This document shows, one piece after another, positions 16,832-26,392 of a DNA stretch of 64,000 nucleotides. Each line of letters begins with the position of its first letter. Position 1 is the stretch's first letter. This DNA is from Acidovorax radicis N35 (GTDB lineage: Bacteria; Pseudomonadota; Gammaproteobacteria; Burkholderiales; Burkholderiaceae_C): assembly GCF_000204195.1 (NCBI RefSeq), contig NZ_AFBG01000019.1, forward strand, positions 806,001-870,000. Reading direction: 5' to 3'. Under the pieces are notes generated by a model that saw only the letters and a program-made list of their open reading frames with translations, was not told where the DNA came from and ran no database searches. Made by a program: the position numbers and the translations under genes.

Positions 16832-19261
16832 CTATACATCGATCACTTCGGGCGCCAGGCCCTGCATGTACCGCCCATGCATCGCGACATAGGCTGCCTC
16901 GATGTCGCGCGCAAACTGACGGGTGTTGAACAGTGGGGACTGGGCTTTTTCCGCTTGGAGTTTGTCGTGCAGCGCTTTCAGGCGCGCAGGATCCCGCGCG
17001 AGTGAGATCGCCAGAGCTTCATACTCTGCGGCGCTGTGGGTCACGAGTTCCGGCAGGCCCACGGCATGCAGCAGGCTCGCCGCCACACGCGCCGCAAACG
17101 ATTCTCCCAGCTGCGTAAGCACCGGTAGACCCGCCCACAAGGCATCACTGGCCGTGGTGTGGGCGTTGTAGGGCAAGGTATCCAGAAACAGGTCGGCCAG
17201 CCGGTGGCGCGCCAGGTGCTGATCCAGAGGCAGGCGCTGTGCAAACACCAGCCTCTCAGGAGCCACGCCGCGCGCCTGCGCCTCACGCCGCAGGCTGCCC
17301 TCCACAGCAGGGTTATCTGCCAAAAGCCAGAGAACGCTGTCCGGAACCGCCTGCAGGATGCGCATCCAGCTGTCAAAGACCTGTGGAAGGATCTTCTGGT
17401 TGTTGTTGAAACAGCAGAACACGCGCCCTGTCGCAGGCAACCGTGCCTCCTCTCTGGTGAAGACCCGATCACTGATTGCGCGCTGCGAGTCATTGACTTG
17501 GTAGCTGTGCGGCAGGTAGGCGAGTTTTTCGGTGAAATGGATCTGCGCCTGGGCTGGGACGACCACCTTGTCGGCAATCACGTAGTCCATATAGTTCGCA
17601 CCGGTCGTCCCCGGGTAGCCCAGATAACCGGCCTGGACGGGTGCGCAGCGGTGGGCAAAAATGCCAAATCGGCAGCCCGTCGTGAAACCCATCAGGTCAA
17701 TGGCGATGTCAATGCCCAGCTCCCGCGACAAGCGGGCGATATCGATCTCGCTGCGCTCGCGCACGTCGATGAAATGGTCGAAACCTGCGACCAGACGCGC
17801 GCGCATGGCATCCGTCGCGGGAGGTCCAAACGAAAACGCAAACCACTCGAAGCGTTCACGGTCATGGACTTCGAAAAGCTGCGCTATCAGATACGAAGTG
17901 GGGTGGCCGTGGAAATCCGCAGAGTAGTAACCGACCCGGATCTTGCCTCCGCCAGCACGCGCAAGGATGGTGCCCAGGACGGTGGACTCTGGGAAATCCT
18001 GCTGCACGGAAGCTTGTGCCGCCTGCTTGTGCAGCTCGGGCGAGTCGAACAGCGAAAGAGCGATGAAGGGCTTCACACCCAGCTCACCGGCCCGGATACT
18101 CTGCTCACATTGCGCCATATCGTCCGCCAGGTGCCTCCAATCACCGGTCTTGAGCCGACTGCTCGCAAGATACCCCAGCAGATACTTGGCATCTGGCTTG
18201 AGGCGATACACCGCCATGTAGTCGGCCACGGCATCCTCATGCCGGTTGAACCGGATGTGCAAATTTGCGCGGTTGTAGTACAGGTCCGGCCTTTCAGGCG
18301 CCAACCGGATCGCCTGGTCGTAGGCGGCCAGTGCTTCGGCATACCGCCCCGCTTCTAGCAATGAAAGGGCCAGAAACGACAGGATCTCCACATCTTGCGG
18401 GCTCAGCTGCGCAGCCTTCTGAAAAGCCGTCACGGCATTCGACAATTGGAAAAGGCTGCGCTGCGCGAGCCCCAGGTTCTTGTGTGCCTGGACCAGTTTT
18501 TCATTGCCCTGAATGGCGGCCTCGAAGTGCGCAATGGCCTGCGTCCACTGCTCCCTTTGCGCCAGGATCGCGCCCTTGCCGTTGTGGGCTTCCGCATGCT
18601 GCGGCCGCAGAGCGATGACCCGGTCAAAGCACTTCAAAGCCTCGTCCTGACGGCCTGCGTCGGCATGCAGCATGCCCATGTTCTGACACGCATCCACGTC
18701 GTCGCTGTCCAGGGCAAAGGCCTGCTCATAACATTTCAGCGCCTCTTCCAACCGGTCGAGCTGGCGCAAGGCATTGCCCTTGTTGTTGAACGCGGCCGCC
18801 AGACGGGGCTGGAGGGCAATCGCCTGGTCGTAGCTCGCAACGGCATCCAGGGGCCGCGACAGCTCTTTCAGGGTGATCCCCCGGTTGACATAGGCCTCGG
18901 CGAAACCAGGGCGCAGGCTGATGGCCCGCTCAAAGTGCGCCAGTGCTTCGTCATGGCGCTTCAAAGCACCCAAGGCAAGCCCGCGATTGACATGGGGAGC
19001 CGCATCCTCTGGCACCAGCTTGATGGACTGGCCGATCAGATCCACCGCCATTTGCAGATGGCCCGCCTGGTACGCCAGCACACCTTGCATGTGCAGGGCG
19101 CCAACGTTTTTCGGATCATTCTTCAAAATGGTGTTGTAGAGCTGGTTGGCCTGCGCAAGGCTTCCCTGCTGGTGCGCTTGCATGGCCTGCTCCAGCCACG
19201 CGGCCAGCTGGGCTTTCGTTGCTTGGGGAGGGCGTACGCCGAAGTTGTAGTGAATGCTCAT
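16832..19261 (-). CDS. TPR repeat O-linked glycosyltransferase, SPINDLY/OGT type (GT41)
   Basis: Protein of 809 residues. The N-terminal half (about 10-390) is a run of roughly ten TPR units with the usual spacing (for example NRGLALGALKRHDEALAHFERAI). The C-terminal half is the bifurcated GT41 catalytic region: KIRVGYYSADFHGHPTSYLIAQLFEVHDR, DLMGFTTGCRFGIFAHRCAPVQ, GYPGTTGANYMDYVIAD, VFCCFNNNQKILP and DTLPYNAHTTASDALWAGLPVLT. Such enzymes transfer a sugar from a nucleotide sugar to Ser/Thr of proteins in the cytoplasm. ATG 19261 begins the domain-like sequence; the frame is open upstream. The acceptor and donor are unknown, but Ugd and Uxs genes lie 1.3 kb upstream on the same strand. Confidence 0.9.
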   Translation of the reverse strand: MSIHYNFGVRPPQATKAQLAAWLEQAMQAHQQGSLAQANQLYNTILKNDPKNVGALHMQGVLAYQAGHLQMAVDLIGQSIKLVPEDAAPHVNRGLALGALKRHDEALAHFERAISLRPGFAEAYVNRGITLKELSRPLDAVASYDQAIALQPRLAAAFNNKGNALRQLDRLEEALKCYEQAFALDSDDVDACQNMGMLHADAGRQDEALKCFDRVIALRPQHAEAHNGKGAILAQREQWTQAIAHFEAAIQGNEKLVQAHKNLGLAQRSLFQLSNAVTAFQKAAQLSPQDVEILSFLALSLLEAGRYAEALAAYDQAIRLAPERPDLYYNRANLHIRFNRHEDAVADYMAVYRLKPDAKYLLGYLASSRLKTGDWRHLADDMAQCEQSIRAGELGVKPFIALSLFDSPELHKQAAQASVQQDFPESTVLGTILARAGGGKIRVGYYSADFHGHPTSYLIAQLFEVHDRERFEWFAFSFGPPATDAMRARLVAGFDHFIDVRERSEIDIARLSRELGIDIAIDLMGFTTGCRFGIFAHRCAPVQAGYLGYPGTTGANYMDYVIADKVVVPAQAQIHFTEKLAYLPHSYQVNDSQRAISDRVFTREEARLPATGRVFCCFNNNQKILPQVFDSWMRILQAVPDSVLWLLADNPAVEGSLRREAQARGVAPERLVFAQRLPLDQHLARHRLADLFLDTLPYNAHTTASDALWAGLPVLTQLGESFAARVAASLLHAVGLPELVTHSAAEYEALAISLARDPARLKALHDKLQAEKAQSPLFNTRQFARDIEAAYVAMHGRYMQGLAPEVIDV

Positions 19262-19358
19262 GGTCGGGGATGTGCAACGGATGGGAACGCTCACAGACCG
19301 TCGCCAGGACAATCCATCAGCGTCGACAGAGGTGGGATTGTGACGCGCCCGCAACCGG

Positions 19359-20450
19359 TCAGGCCACGGGGGCAGGATAGATGCACCGGTAGAGCGGGCC
19401 GACCAGTATCAGCACGGCCATCAGTCGACACACCTGAAACGCAGTGACCACCGGCACGCCCAGCTGCAGCACCTTGGCGGTGATGGCCATCTCGGTGATG
19501 CCTCCTGGCGAGGTACCCAGCAGCAACGTGACCCACGGCAACCCGGTGGCCCAGGCCAGCAGTACCGCAAACAGTGCACACGCCCCCATCAGCACCACAG
19601 TGCCCGCAGACACAGACACGAGCCAGCGCGGCGCCGTGTGCAGGAAATCTGCGCGAAACCGGACGCCCAGGCTTACGCCGATCACCAGTTGCGCTGCATT
19701 CACCATCGGCTGCGGCACGGCGGACAAGGTGATGCCCGCCATGGTGAGCCCCATGGACACCAGCATGGCCCCCATGAACCAGGGGTTGGCCCGGTCCAGC
19801 CGGTCCATCAACAAAGCCCCAGCCCCCGTCAGCAGCGCCATCAGCGCCAGCCCGGGCCAGCTCACCACGCGGGCCATCGGCGGCAGCATGTCCAGCCCCT
19901 GCAAGCCACTCCACTGCAGGGCAAACGGGATCGTCAAGGTGACGATCAGCAAGCGCAGGCTGTGGCTGGCCGCAACCAGGTCCGTCCGGGCGTTTTCACG
20001 CTCGGACAGCAATGTCATTTCAGATGCCGCACCAATAGCCCCGGAAAAATAGCTCGTGGCACGCAGCATGGGTGCAGGTACACCATGCATACGCGGTGCA
20101 TGCACACGGTACAACCAGGCCCCGAACAGCCAGCCCAGGAACAACGCCCACATGACACCCAGCGCAATGGCCCACCAGAGCCCCCCAATCAGCACGACCA
20201 CCTGCGGGGTGAAATACAAACCCAGCGCCGCACCAATGGCCCATTGCCCCGCATTGCGCAGCGGCCCCCAGCTGTGCGTAGGGCCACCCGCCATCGACAC
20301 GATGGACGTGGCCAGCAACGGACCGATCATCCACGGCAAGGGCGTGTGCAGCGCGACACAGCCCCCGGCGGCAACCAGGGCGAGAAGAAGGGTGAAAAGG
20401 ACGCGAAGCAGAAAATTCACAGGCATGGGTTTGGGATGCTTACGGAGCAC
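19359..20450 (-). CDS. AbrB family membrane protein (PF05145-type, AbrB duplication)
   Basis: Integral membrane protein of 363 residues with about ten hydrophobic segments. The two halves each carry the duplicated motif: LHTPLPWMIGPLLATSIVS near the N-terminus and the later ATGLPWVTLLLGTSPGGITEM, the latter typical of this family. Family members are labelled AbrB or putative ammonia monooxygenase; neither name reflects a proven activity, and transport or regulation are both possible. GTG 20450 is chosen because GGGAGG stands 9 nt upstream; an ATG 24 bp inside is the alternative. It lies between the glycosyltransferase and uxs on the same strand with no obvious functional link. Confidence 0.82.
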   Translation of the reverse strand: MLRKHPKPMPVNFLLRVLFTLLLALVAAGGCVALHTPLPWMIGPLLATSIVSMAGGPTHSWGPLRNAGQWAIGAALGLYFTPQVVVLIGGLWWAIALGVMWALFLGWLFGAWLYRVHAPRMHGVPAPMLRATSYFSGAIGAASEMTLLSERENARTDLVAASHSLRLLIVTLTIPFALQWSGLQGLDMLPPMARVVSWPGLALMALLTGAGALLMDRLDRANPWFMGAMLVSMGLTMAGITLSAVPQPMVNAAQLVIGVSLGVRFRADFLHTAPRWLVSVSAGTVVLMGACALFAVLLAWATGLPWVTLLLGTSPGGITEMAITAKVLQLGVPVVTAFQVCRLMAVLILVGPLYRCIYPAPVA

Positions 20451-20603
20451 AAGGCGGCGCCTCCCACGGGGACCATACCCTCACTTGGACTCAAACCACC
20501 CGAGGAAAATGGAACGGGGGGCATCGTGGAATGCCACCGCAAACTCCGAGAGCCAGATCCCACAACACTCCATGCCACCCGGTGCCCATCGCGCCTTTTC
20601 AAC

Positions 20604-21554
20604 TCAACCAGTGCCCTCTGCCCTGAAATAGGCAATGGTCTTGCGCAAACCGGCGTCAAGATCAATGCGGGGCTCCCAGCCACCCAGCAGCTGCCGCGCC
20701 AGCGCGATGTCGGGCTGGCGCTGACGGGGGTCATCTCCCGGCAGGGTATGGTGGCTGATCCGGGCAGAGGACCCAGTCTGCGCGAGAACCTTTTGCGCCA
20801 GCTCCAGGATGGTGAACTCATCCGGATTGCCCAGGTTGATGGGGCCCGCCACTTCGTCGGGCGTGGCCATCGTGCGCACCAGGGCTTCCACCAGGTCGTC
20901 TACATAGCAAAAACTGCGGGTCTGCGCCCCTGCACCATACACCGTCAGGTCCGCGCCGCTGAGAGCCTGGACGATGAAGTTGGAAACAACCCGGCCATCG
21001 TCGGGGCGCATGCGGGGGCCATAGGTATTGAACAGCCGCACCACCTTCGTGCGCACACCATGTTGGCGCCGGTAGTCGAAAAACAGGGTCTCTGCACAGC
21101 GCTTGCCCTCGTCGTAGCAGGCACGCACCCCGATGGGGTTGACGTTGCCCCAGTAGGACTCCGGCTGCGGATGCACGCTGGGGTCGCCATACACCTCGCT
21201 GGTGGAAGCCTGCAGAATAAAGGCCCCGCACTTACGGGCCAGCTCCAGCAGGTTCATCGCACCGATCACGCTGGTGCGCAGGGTCCGCAGTGGATCGGCC
21301 TGGTAATGCACGGGTGATGCAGGGCAGGCGAGGTTGTAGATTTCATCCACCTCGACATCCAGCGGCTGGGTGACATCATGGCGAAGCAAGCGAAAGCCCG
21401 GCAAAGCCTGGAAGTGGGCGATGTTTTTTTCCAAGCCCGTCGAAAAGTCATCCATGCACCACACCGCATGGCCATCGCCCAGCAGGCGCTCGCACAGATG
21501 GGAGCCAAGGAAGCCTGCGCCCCCAGTGACCAGGATTTTCTTCGCCGTCGTCAT
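20604..21554 (-). CDS. uxs: UDP-glucuronate decarboxylase (UDP-xylose synthase)
   Basis: Short-chain dehydrogenase/reductase of 316 residues that oxidises and decarboxylates UDP-glucuronate to UDP-xylose. It shows the NAD motif [12 protein letters not shown] at the N-terminus, STSEVYGDP supplying the Ser/Thr and Glu, and YDEGKRCAE supplying the catalytic Tyr and Lys. The segment [13 protein letters not shown] and the [14 protein letters not shown] loop are characteristic of Uxs rather than general epimerases. Its start overlaps the stop of ugd by 4 bp, so the two enzymes are translationally coupled and act in sequence. UDP-xylose can serve glycan or protein glycosylation. Confidence 0.93.
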   Translation of the reverse strand: MTTAKKILVTGGAGFLGSHLCERLLGDGHAVWCMDDFSTGLEKNIAHFQALPGFRLLRHDVTQPLDVEVDEIYNLACPASPVHYQADPLRTLRTSVIGAMNLLELARKCGAFILQASTSEVYGDPSVHPQPESYWGNVNPIGVRACYDEGKRCAETLFFDYRRQHGVRTKVVRLFNTYGPRMRPDDGRVVSNFIVQALSGADLTVYGAGAQTRSFCYVDDLVEALVRTMATPDEVAGPINLGNPDEFTILELAQKVLAQTGSSARISHHTLPGDDPRQRQPDIALARQLLGGWEPRIDLDAGLRKTIAYFRAEGTG

Positions 21555-22951
21555 GGTGTGGTGGATCCCGGTGCCTCCAACGCGTTACGGCCCACGGTCA
21601 GATAGTCGAAACCCAGGGCTCGCATGGAACGTGGTTCGTAAAGATTTCGCCCGTCCACGATCAGCGGGTGCCGCAGGGCCGCCCGCAGGGCATCGAAGTT
21701 GGGACTGCGGAAAACCTGCCATTCGGTCACGATCAGCAAGGCGTCTGCGTCGCGCGCTGCCTCCATAGGGCCCTGGGCATAGCAGATACGCTCCAGCAGG
21801 CGAGGCCTGTCGCGCAGGTCGTCCTCCAGACAGCGGCGAGCCTCCTGCATGGCTACCGGATCGAATACCTGAAGCACGGCCCCACGCTCCAGCAATTCGC
21901 GCACCAGCACCCGGCTGGGAGCCTCACGCATGTCATCGGTATTGGGCTTGAAGGCCAGACCCCACAAGGCAAGCCGGCGGCCGGAGAGATCCGGTCCGAG
22001 CCGTTGTACGAGTTTGTCCACCAGCAGCCGCTTTTGGCCATCGTTGACGTGTGCCACCGCTGCAAGCAACTGCAGCGGCAGCCCCACGTCATTTCCCATC
22101 CGCTGCAACGCGGTCACATCCTTGGGGAAACAGCTGCCGCCGTAGCCCACGCCCGGGTAAAGAAAGCTGTCCCCAATGCGGGGGTCGGCGCCAATGCCCA
22201 CCCGCACTGGTTCGATGTCCACACCCAGGCGGTCGGCCAGATTTGCCATTTCATTCATGAAGCTGATGCGCGTTGCGAGCATGGCGTTGGCGGCGTACTT
22301 CGTGAACTCGGCGCTGCGACGGTCCATGCAGATGACACGATCATGCCCATGCCCAAATGGCCGATACAACGCACGCATGAGATCACCGGCACGCTGCTCT
22401 TCGGGCGCGTCGCCCAACCCAACGATGATGCGGTCAGGCCGCATGAAATCTTCGATCGCACTGCCCTCCTTGAGGAACTCGGGATTGGAGACCACGGCAA
22501 AACCAGGCGCTGGCTCGGCCCCAGGCCAGCGCTCGGCCAACACGGAGGCCACCACATCGCACACCGCCTCGCCCGAGCCCACAGGCACCGTGGACTTGTT
22601 GACGATCACCTTGAAACTGGTCATGTGGGTGGCAATGGCACGCGCCACTTCAAACACGTGGCGCAGATCCGCGCTGCCATCTCCTGCGGCGGGCGTGCCC
22701 ACCGCGATGAATTGCATATCCCCGTGGGCCACACCGCGCGCCATATCGATGGAAAACGCCAGACGCCCTGCGCGGGCATTGCTGACGACCAGCTCTCGCA
22801 AGCCGGGTTCATAGATCGGCACCTCTCCGCGCTGCAGCGCGGAGATCTTGTCCGCATCCGTGTCGATGCACAGGACATCATTGCCGAGTTCTGCAAGGCA
22901 CACACCGGTGACGAGCCCTACATAACCGGTTCCGAACAGGGTGAGGTTCAT
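21551..22951 (-). CDS. ugd: UDP-glucose 6-dehydrogenase
   Basis: Enzyme of 466 residues that converts UDP-glucose to UDP-glucuronate with two NAD+. The N-terminal Rossmann motif is [19 protein letters not shown]. The nucleophilic Cys is in [16 protein letters not shown], and the C-terminal UDP-binding domain is present through [20 protein letters not shown] and [10 protein letters not shown]. Length matches bacterial Ugd. It is the first gene of the ugd-uxs pair, with a 377-bp gene-free region upstream that should hold the promoter. Confidence 0.95.
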   Translation of the reverse strand: MNLTLFGTGYVGLVTGVCLAELGNDVLCIDTDADKISALQRGEVPIYEPGLRELVVSNARAGRLAFSIDMARGVAHGDMQFIAVGTPAAGDGSADLRHVFEVARAIATHMTSFKVIVNKSTVPVGSGEAVCDVVASVLAERWPGAEPAPGFAVVSNPEFLKEGSAIEDFMRPDRIIVGLGDAPEEQRAGDLMRALYRPFGHGHDRVICMDRRSAEFTKYAANAMLATRISFMNEMANLADRLGVDIEPVRVGIGADPRIGDSFLYPGVGYGGSCFPKDVTALQRMGNDVGLPLQLLAAVAHVNDGQKRLLVDKLVQRLGPDLSGRRLALWGLAFKPNTDDMREAPSRVLVRELLERGAVLQVFDPVAMQEARRCLEDDLRDRPRLLERICYAQGPMEAARDADALLIVTEWQVFRSPNFDALRAALRHPLIVDGRNLYEPRSMRALGFDYLTVGRNALEAPGSTTP

Positions 22952-23328
22952 GAAAATCGAAAAAATCTGAAATTACCGGGCATTGCACGCACCGTCGTAG
23001 CGCAAGGCGGCACAAAGGTTCACACCCAGGGCGCATCGGCGGCGACCCTTGGCTCAGCACTCGTACATTGTGGGGTACATCGACCCAATATGTCGCAGAA
23101 AGAGCTGTGTGCCATACAGCAGAGGGGACACCAACTCTGTAGCAAATCCCGCAAATGGGGCTTATTTCTGCATGTCAGCCAAAGCAATGATTTCGATACT
23201 GCAGCGGACCAAAACTCGGCCACAGTAGCGGGCCGGAAAAGAGCACACGGAGCAAAAAATGGCGCAACCACAACGCATGGCGCCCATGCCAACGCTTCCT
23301 AGACCGCATCACAATGCGGCGGCCGAGT
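22952..23328. other. Gene-free stretch upstream of ugd
   Basis: These 377 bases are more AT-rich than the neighbouring genes. They lie between the ugd start and the end of the hemerythrin-like gene. I see no supported gene and no convincing terminator; this is presumably where the ugd-uxs promoter lies. An open minus-strand frame at 23020-23292 has no family pattern or ribosome site. Confidence 0.5.
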
Positions 23329-23895
23329 CTAACCGTCTTGATGGGCACCACGCCGCACCGCCATCTCCCGCCCCACCCGATCCAGCGCTGCGAAATCCAG
23401 CAGGCACAACGCTGCAGGATAAGCTTGGTGTTCCTCGTGGCGAATATGGTCCGCATAACGCTCCGCGAACCTATCAAGAAGCACGCTGTGTCCATCCGTG
23501 AACGCTTGGATCTGGCCTTCGGCCAGATCTATCAACGGAGCTCGCGCGGCAGCCCAGTCAGCCACCATTTCCACATGGTCCTGCTGCAACCTTTGCACGA
23601 GCGTCTGGACCTCAGGCTTAGCCTGAGCGAGCAACAGCGGAAACACATGGAGCTCCTCGTCCTCATGGTGCAAGGGCGCTGCAATGTCAAAGTACCGCAG
23701 CACATCGCGTGCGGCCTGGCGCGCGCTCTCGTCAGCACCTTGCTGGCGGACATGCTCACGCAGGCGGCCCAGAAGTGCCAGTGTGCGCTGCACGCGTTCG
23801 TGGCAGGCTTCCAGCATGGCAAAGGGCTCTTCGAACCCTACTGCGGGCGCGCTGAAGCCAGGAATGTGGCGAGCGGGTGCAGGAGAGGACGCCAT
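23329..23895 (-). CDS. Hemerythrin domain-containing protein
   Basis: Four-helix-bundle protein of 188 residues. The candidate di-iron ligands are spread as expected for the HHE domain: His32 in EACHERVQRTL, the cluster PLHHEDEELHVFPLL in helix 2, QQDHVEMVADW in helix 3 and HIRHEEHQAYPAAL in helix 4. Hemerythrin-like proteins of this type bind O2 or NO or take part in repair of iron-sulfur centres. It is the last of five leftward genes behind nrdJ, 7 bp after the unknown gene at 23903, which suggests a role in oxygen or nitric-oxide stress during anaerobic growth. Confidence 0.88.
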   Translation of the reverse strand: MASSPAPARHIPGFSAPAVGFEEPFAMLEACHERVQRTLALLGRLREHVRQQGADESARQAARDVLRYFDIAAPLHHEDEELHVFPLLLAQAKPEVQTLVQRLQQDHVEMVADWAAARAPLIDLAEGQIQAFTDGHSVLLDRFAERYADHIRHEEHQAYPAALCLLDFAALDRVGREMAVRRGAHQDG

Positions 23896-23902
23896 CCTCG
23901 CC

Positions 23903-24316
23903 TCACCCAAAACGCACGGGCTGGCCCTGGCGGTCGAAGGGAATGTAGGCACCATGCGCGCCGCCCTTGATCGCATCCACCATGCGCTGCAAAGGCGCCT
24001 CGGCATCGGCGCTGGTGGGCGCCTTGTTGAGCGTGCCCGACATCGCGGCTGCAAACACCATGGCCCAGTCGTGGCCAGGGGCAGTGAACTGGCGCGCCTC
24101 TCCTACCAGTGCGTCGAATGATGGCAGTTCCTGCGGCGTTTTGTCCACGCACATCAGCGGCACCAGGGCACCGCCTTGCCCGGCTTCAAAGCGCGCGCGC
24201 TGTGCGGGGGTGGCGTCGTCGGGGAGTTCAACGGCAGCAAACACAAACAAGAGACGCTGAGGTTCGGGTTGCATGCGGGCTGCCTGCAACAGATCGTCGA
24301 AGCTGGAAATGTTCAT
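23903..24316 (-). CDS. Conserved hypothetical protein of the nrdJ cluster
   Basis: Soluble protein of 137 residues starting MNISSFDDLLQAARMQPEPQRLLFVFA. I recall similar Burkholderiales proteins carrying the database label ribonucleotide reductase subunit alpha, but nothing in this sequence resembles a reductase domain; that label probably reflects its place near nrdJ. Visible features are a conserved-looking acidic/aromatic pattern (GHDWAMVFAAAMSGTLN) and the ending KGGAHGAYIPFDRQGQPVRFG. It sits 7 bp ahead of the hemerythrin gene and 48 bp after the nitroreductase gene. The function is unknown. Confidence 0.75.
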   Translation of the reverse strand: MNISSFDDLLQAARMQPEPQRLLFVFAAVELPDDATPAQRARFEAGQGGALVPLMCVDKTPQELPSFDALVGEARQFTAPGHDWAMVFAAAMSGTLNKAPTSADAEAPLQRMVDAIKGGAHGAYIPFDRQGQPVRFG

Positions 24317-24364
24317 AAAAATCTTGATGAAATAAAAAATGCTGTCGGGTTCTTTCTGGCTTGC

Positions 24365-25036
24365 TCAGAAACCAGGCACCACGCCCTGCTGCGCGTCCAG
24401 CGTGCTCACATAACTATCTGCAACGGGCCGCGCCCGCACGGTCTTGCGCGATTGCACGGTACCGATGCTGATAAAACACAGCGCCTGCTCCCAGGCTGCC
24501 AGCTGGAACAAGCCGCGCAATCCAGCTGATTTGAGCGCTTTTCCACTCGTAAGGGCGGATCCATAGCCCTGCGCAGTGGCCATCAGCAGCATGTTCTGCA
24601 CGGCACAGCCTGCTGACACCAGGCGTTCGGACAGGTCGATGGCGGGGTCCCCGCATTGGCCGTCGACCACCACCAGCATGAGCACCGGGGCTCGGTAGGC
24701 TTTTTCGCGGGCCTGCTCGGCCTGCTCTGGTGTGGCGGCTGGATCGCGCTCACGAAGAGCCCGAGCAAACACGTCTGCCAGCGCTGGCCGCGCCGCGTCG
24801 GACACCAGCACAAAACGCCAGGGCGTCAATTGGCCATGGTCGGGGGCATGGGCCGCAGCGCCAAGAATCTGGGCCAGCTCCCCCCCTCTAGGCCCTGGGG
24901 CGGCCAAGCGTTTGGGCAGGATGGTCTGGCGCGACTGGATCAGCGCAGCAGCCATCGCGGCAGTGTCGTCTGAGGTGGTCGCCGCAGCGGGCATGCGCCG
25001 TTGTGCATGCTTCAAAGGCCAGGGAATGACAGCCAT
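24365..25036 (-). CDS. Nitroreductase family protein (YdjA-like)
   Basis: FMN-dependent oxidoreductase of 223 residues. The sequence QSRQTILPKRLAAPGPRGGEL followed by GAAAHAPDHGQLTPWRFVLVSD is the YdjA/TdsD-like variant of the nitroreductase FMN site, and SAGCAVQNMLLMATAQGYGSAL is the helix at the dimer interface. Start ATG 25036 follows AAGGA with 8-nt spacing. It lies 24 bp behind nnrS in the nrdJ-nnrS operon. The natural electron acceptor is unknown. Confidence 0.88.
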   Translation of the reverse strand: MAVIPWPLKHAQRRMPAAATTSDDTAAMAAALIQSRQTILPKRLAAPGPRGGELAQILGAAAHAPDHGQLTPWRFVLVSDAARPALADVFARALRERDPAATPEQAEQAREKAYRAPVLMLVVVDGQCGDPAIDLSERLVSAGCAVQNMLLMATAQGYGSALTSGKALKSAGLRGLFQLAAWEQALCFISIGTVQSRKTVRARPVADSYVSTLDAQQGVVPGF

Positions 25037-25060
25037 CGCAGATCCTTGAAAGAGCCGCCG

Positions 25061-26392
25061 TCAGCCCGGGCGACCGTCAGCCCGCAGGCAGCCGTACCAC
25101 CTGCCAAGCCGGACACCCCACACGCCCATGGTGGCGGCCCACAGGCATGCCGCCAGCGGCAAAAGCGACACCCACGCAACGCCAAATACCCCCGGCACCG
25201 CCGCGGCAATGCGCAGTACCGTGGCCACCTGCAGGATCCAGAACAGCGTCCATGCCGTGCGGTCTGCCACCAGCGCACGGCCACTGTGTCCACAGGACAC
25301 TCGCGTCACCATGGCCAGCATCAGCGATGCCAGGCAGCCCATGGTCAACGCGTGCAGTGCTCCCAGGCCCAGCGCTCCCATGCCAAAGCCCCAGGCCAGC
25401 CACGGTGACAGCCCGCCAAGAAGAAAAGCCAGGCCGAGCCATAGAAAACCAATGTGCAGCATCGCGAGCAGCCTGTTCTTGAGGCTTTGCACCAGGCCCC
25501 AGACACAGGCCAGCCAGACCAGCACGCCACCCACGGCCAATTGCAGCGTGCCGTATACCAGCCCCCAAACCGTCCCTGCAGCACCGGCAGGCAATCCGGC
25601 CCATTCCAACCATGCAGCCAGCACCTGCAGCAGGGCCGCTGCCAGCATCAACCACAGCACCCAGAAAGGCCTCCACGCCTTCACCATGGGCATGGCGCTG
25701 GAGGTGAAAAACGGAATCATGCGATGCGCCACCGTCACATACACCACGACAACAAATCCCCACAGACCGGTGAATACCCAGACACGCGCGAGCGCATGGG
25801 TCCCCACCGCCAGACTCAGCCACAGCCCTGCAAGACTGACGCAGCCCAGCGTGCAAGCCCAGGCGATGGTGCGAGCATGCAACTGGTCCTCGGACTGGCT
25901 TTTTCGCACACGCCCCCAGAACTGCACGGTCATCCAGACGAGGCCCACCACCGCCACCGCCAGCCCGCCCAGCGCCACACCCACCCACAGGTGCGCGCCT
26001 GCCAGCCACAGCAACCACCCCACCGCCTGCGCCACCAGGGGTGTGCGAAGCGCCTGCACGGGCAAAGGCTCCACCCCAAGCCATTTGGGGCCTGCCGTGA
26101 ACAAGAAGCCCGAAAAGAACAGTGGAATAAATCCGAACGCCATCACGGTCGAGTGCACCAGCGTGGGAGACACCGCGTAATAGAGCCCCCACCCACCGGT
26201 AGACCGCGCCACCTGCACCAATGCCCACCACCCCCCCGACGCCACCAGCACCACCATGGCCAGGAAGAACCCCAACCGGTGCGGCGCCAGCATCAGATAG
26301 CGCCAACGCCAGTGACTGTCCAACGACGCCAGCACTTCGGGCGAAGGTTTTCCCGACGCGGTACGCAGTGGGATGACAGGACGAGACGTCAC
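25061..26392 (-). CDS. nnrS: NnrS family protein
   Basis: Integral membrane protein of 443 residues with about twelve hydrophobic segments. It begins with a soluble stretch then LMLAPHRLGFFLAMVVLVASG, and contains the family-typical HSTVMAFGFIPLFFSGFLFTAGP and VAHRMIPFFTSS segments. NnrS is a haem- and copper-containing protein induced with denitrification genes and linked to nitric-oxide tolerance. Start GTG 26392 overlaps the nrdJ stop as GTGA, giving 4-bp translational coupling to the B12-dependent reductase, which is unusual. The gene lies a few kilobases from the nar operon. Confidence 0.9.
   Translation of the reverse strand: MTSRPVIPLRTASGKPSPEVLASLDSHWRWRYLMLAPHRLGFFLAMVVLVASGGWWALVQVARSTGGWGLYYAVSPTLVHSTVMAFGFIPLFFSGFLFTAGPKWLGVEPLPVQALRTPLVAQAVGWLLWLAGAHLWVGVALGGLAVAVVGLVWMTVQFWGRVRKSQSEDQLHARTIAWACTLGCVSLAGLWLSLAVGTHALARVWVFTGLWGFVVVVYVTVAHRMIPFFTSSAMPMVKAWRPFWVLWLMLAAALLQVLAAWLEWAGLPAGAAGTVWGLVYGTLQLAVGGVLVWLACVWGLVQSLKNRLLAMLHIGFLWLGLAFLLGGLSPWLAWGFGMGALGLGALHALTMGCLASLMLAMVTRVSCGHSGRALVADRTAWTLFWILQVATVLRIAAAVPGVFGVAWVSLLPLAACLWAATMGVWGVRLGRWYGCLRADGRPG

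Noticed and set aside
19359-20450. Ammonia monooxygenase activity for the AbrB-type membrane protein
   Set aside because: The name is a historical family label; there are no copper ligands or partner subunits typical of ammonia monooxygenase.
23020-23292. 90-codon minus-strand frame upstream of ugd
   Set aside because: No ribosome site, no family pattern and Cys/Trp-rich odd composition; treated as non-coding.
23903-24316. Label of ribonucleotide reductase alpha subunit for the 137-residue unknown
   Set aside because: None of the reductase motifs is present; the true reductase is nrdJ nearby. Kept as hypothetical.
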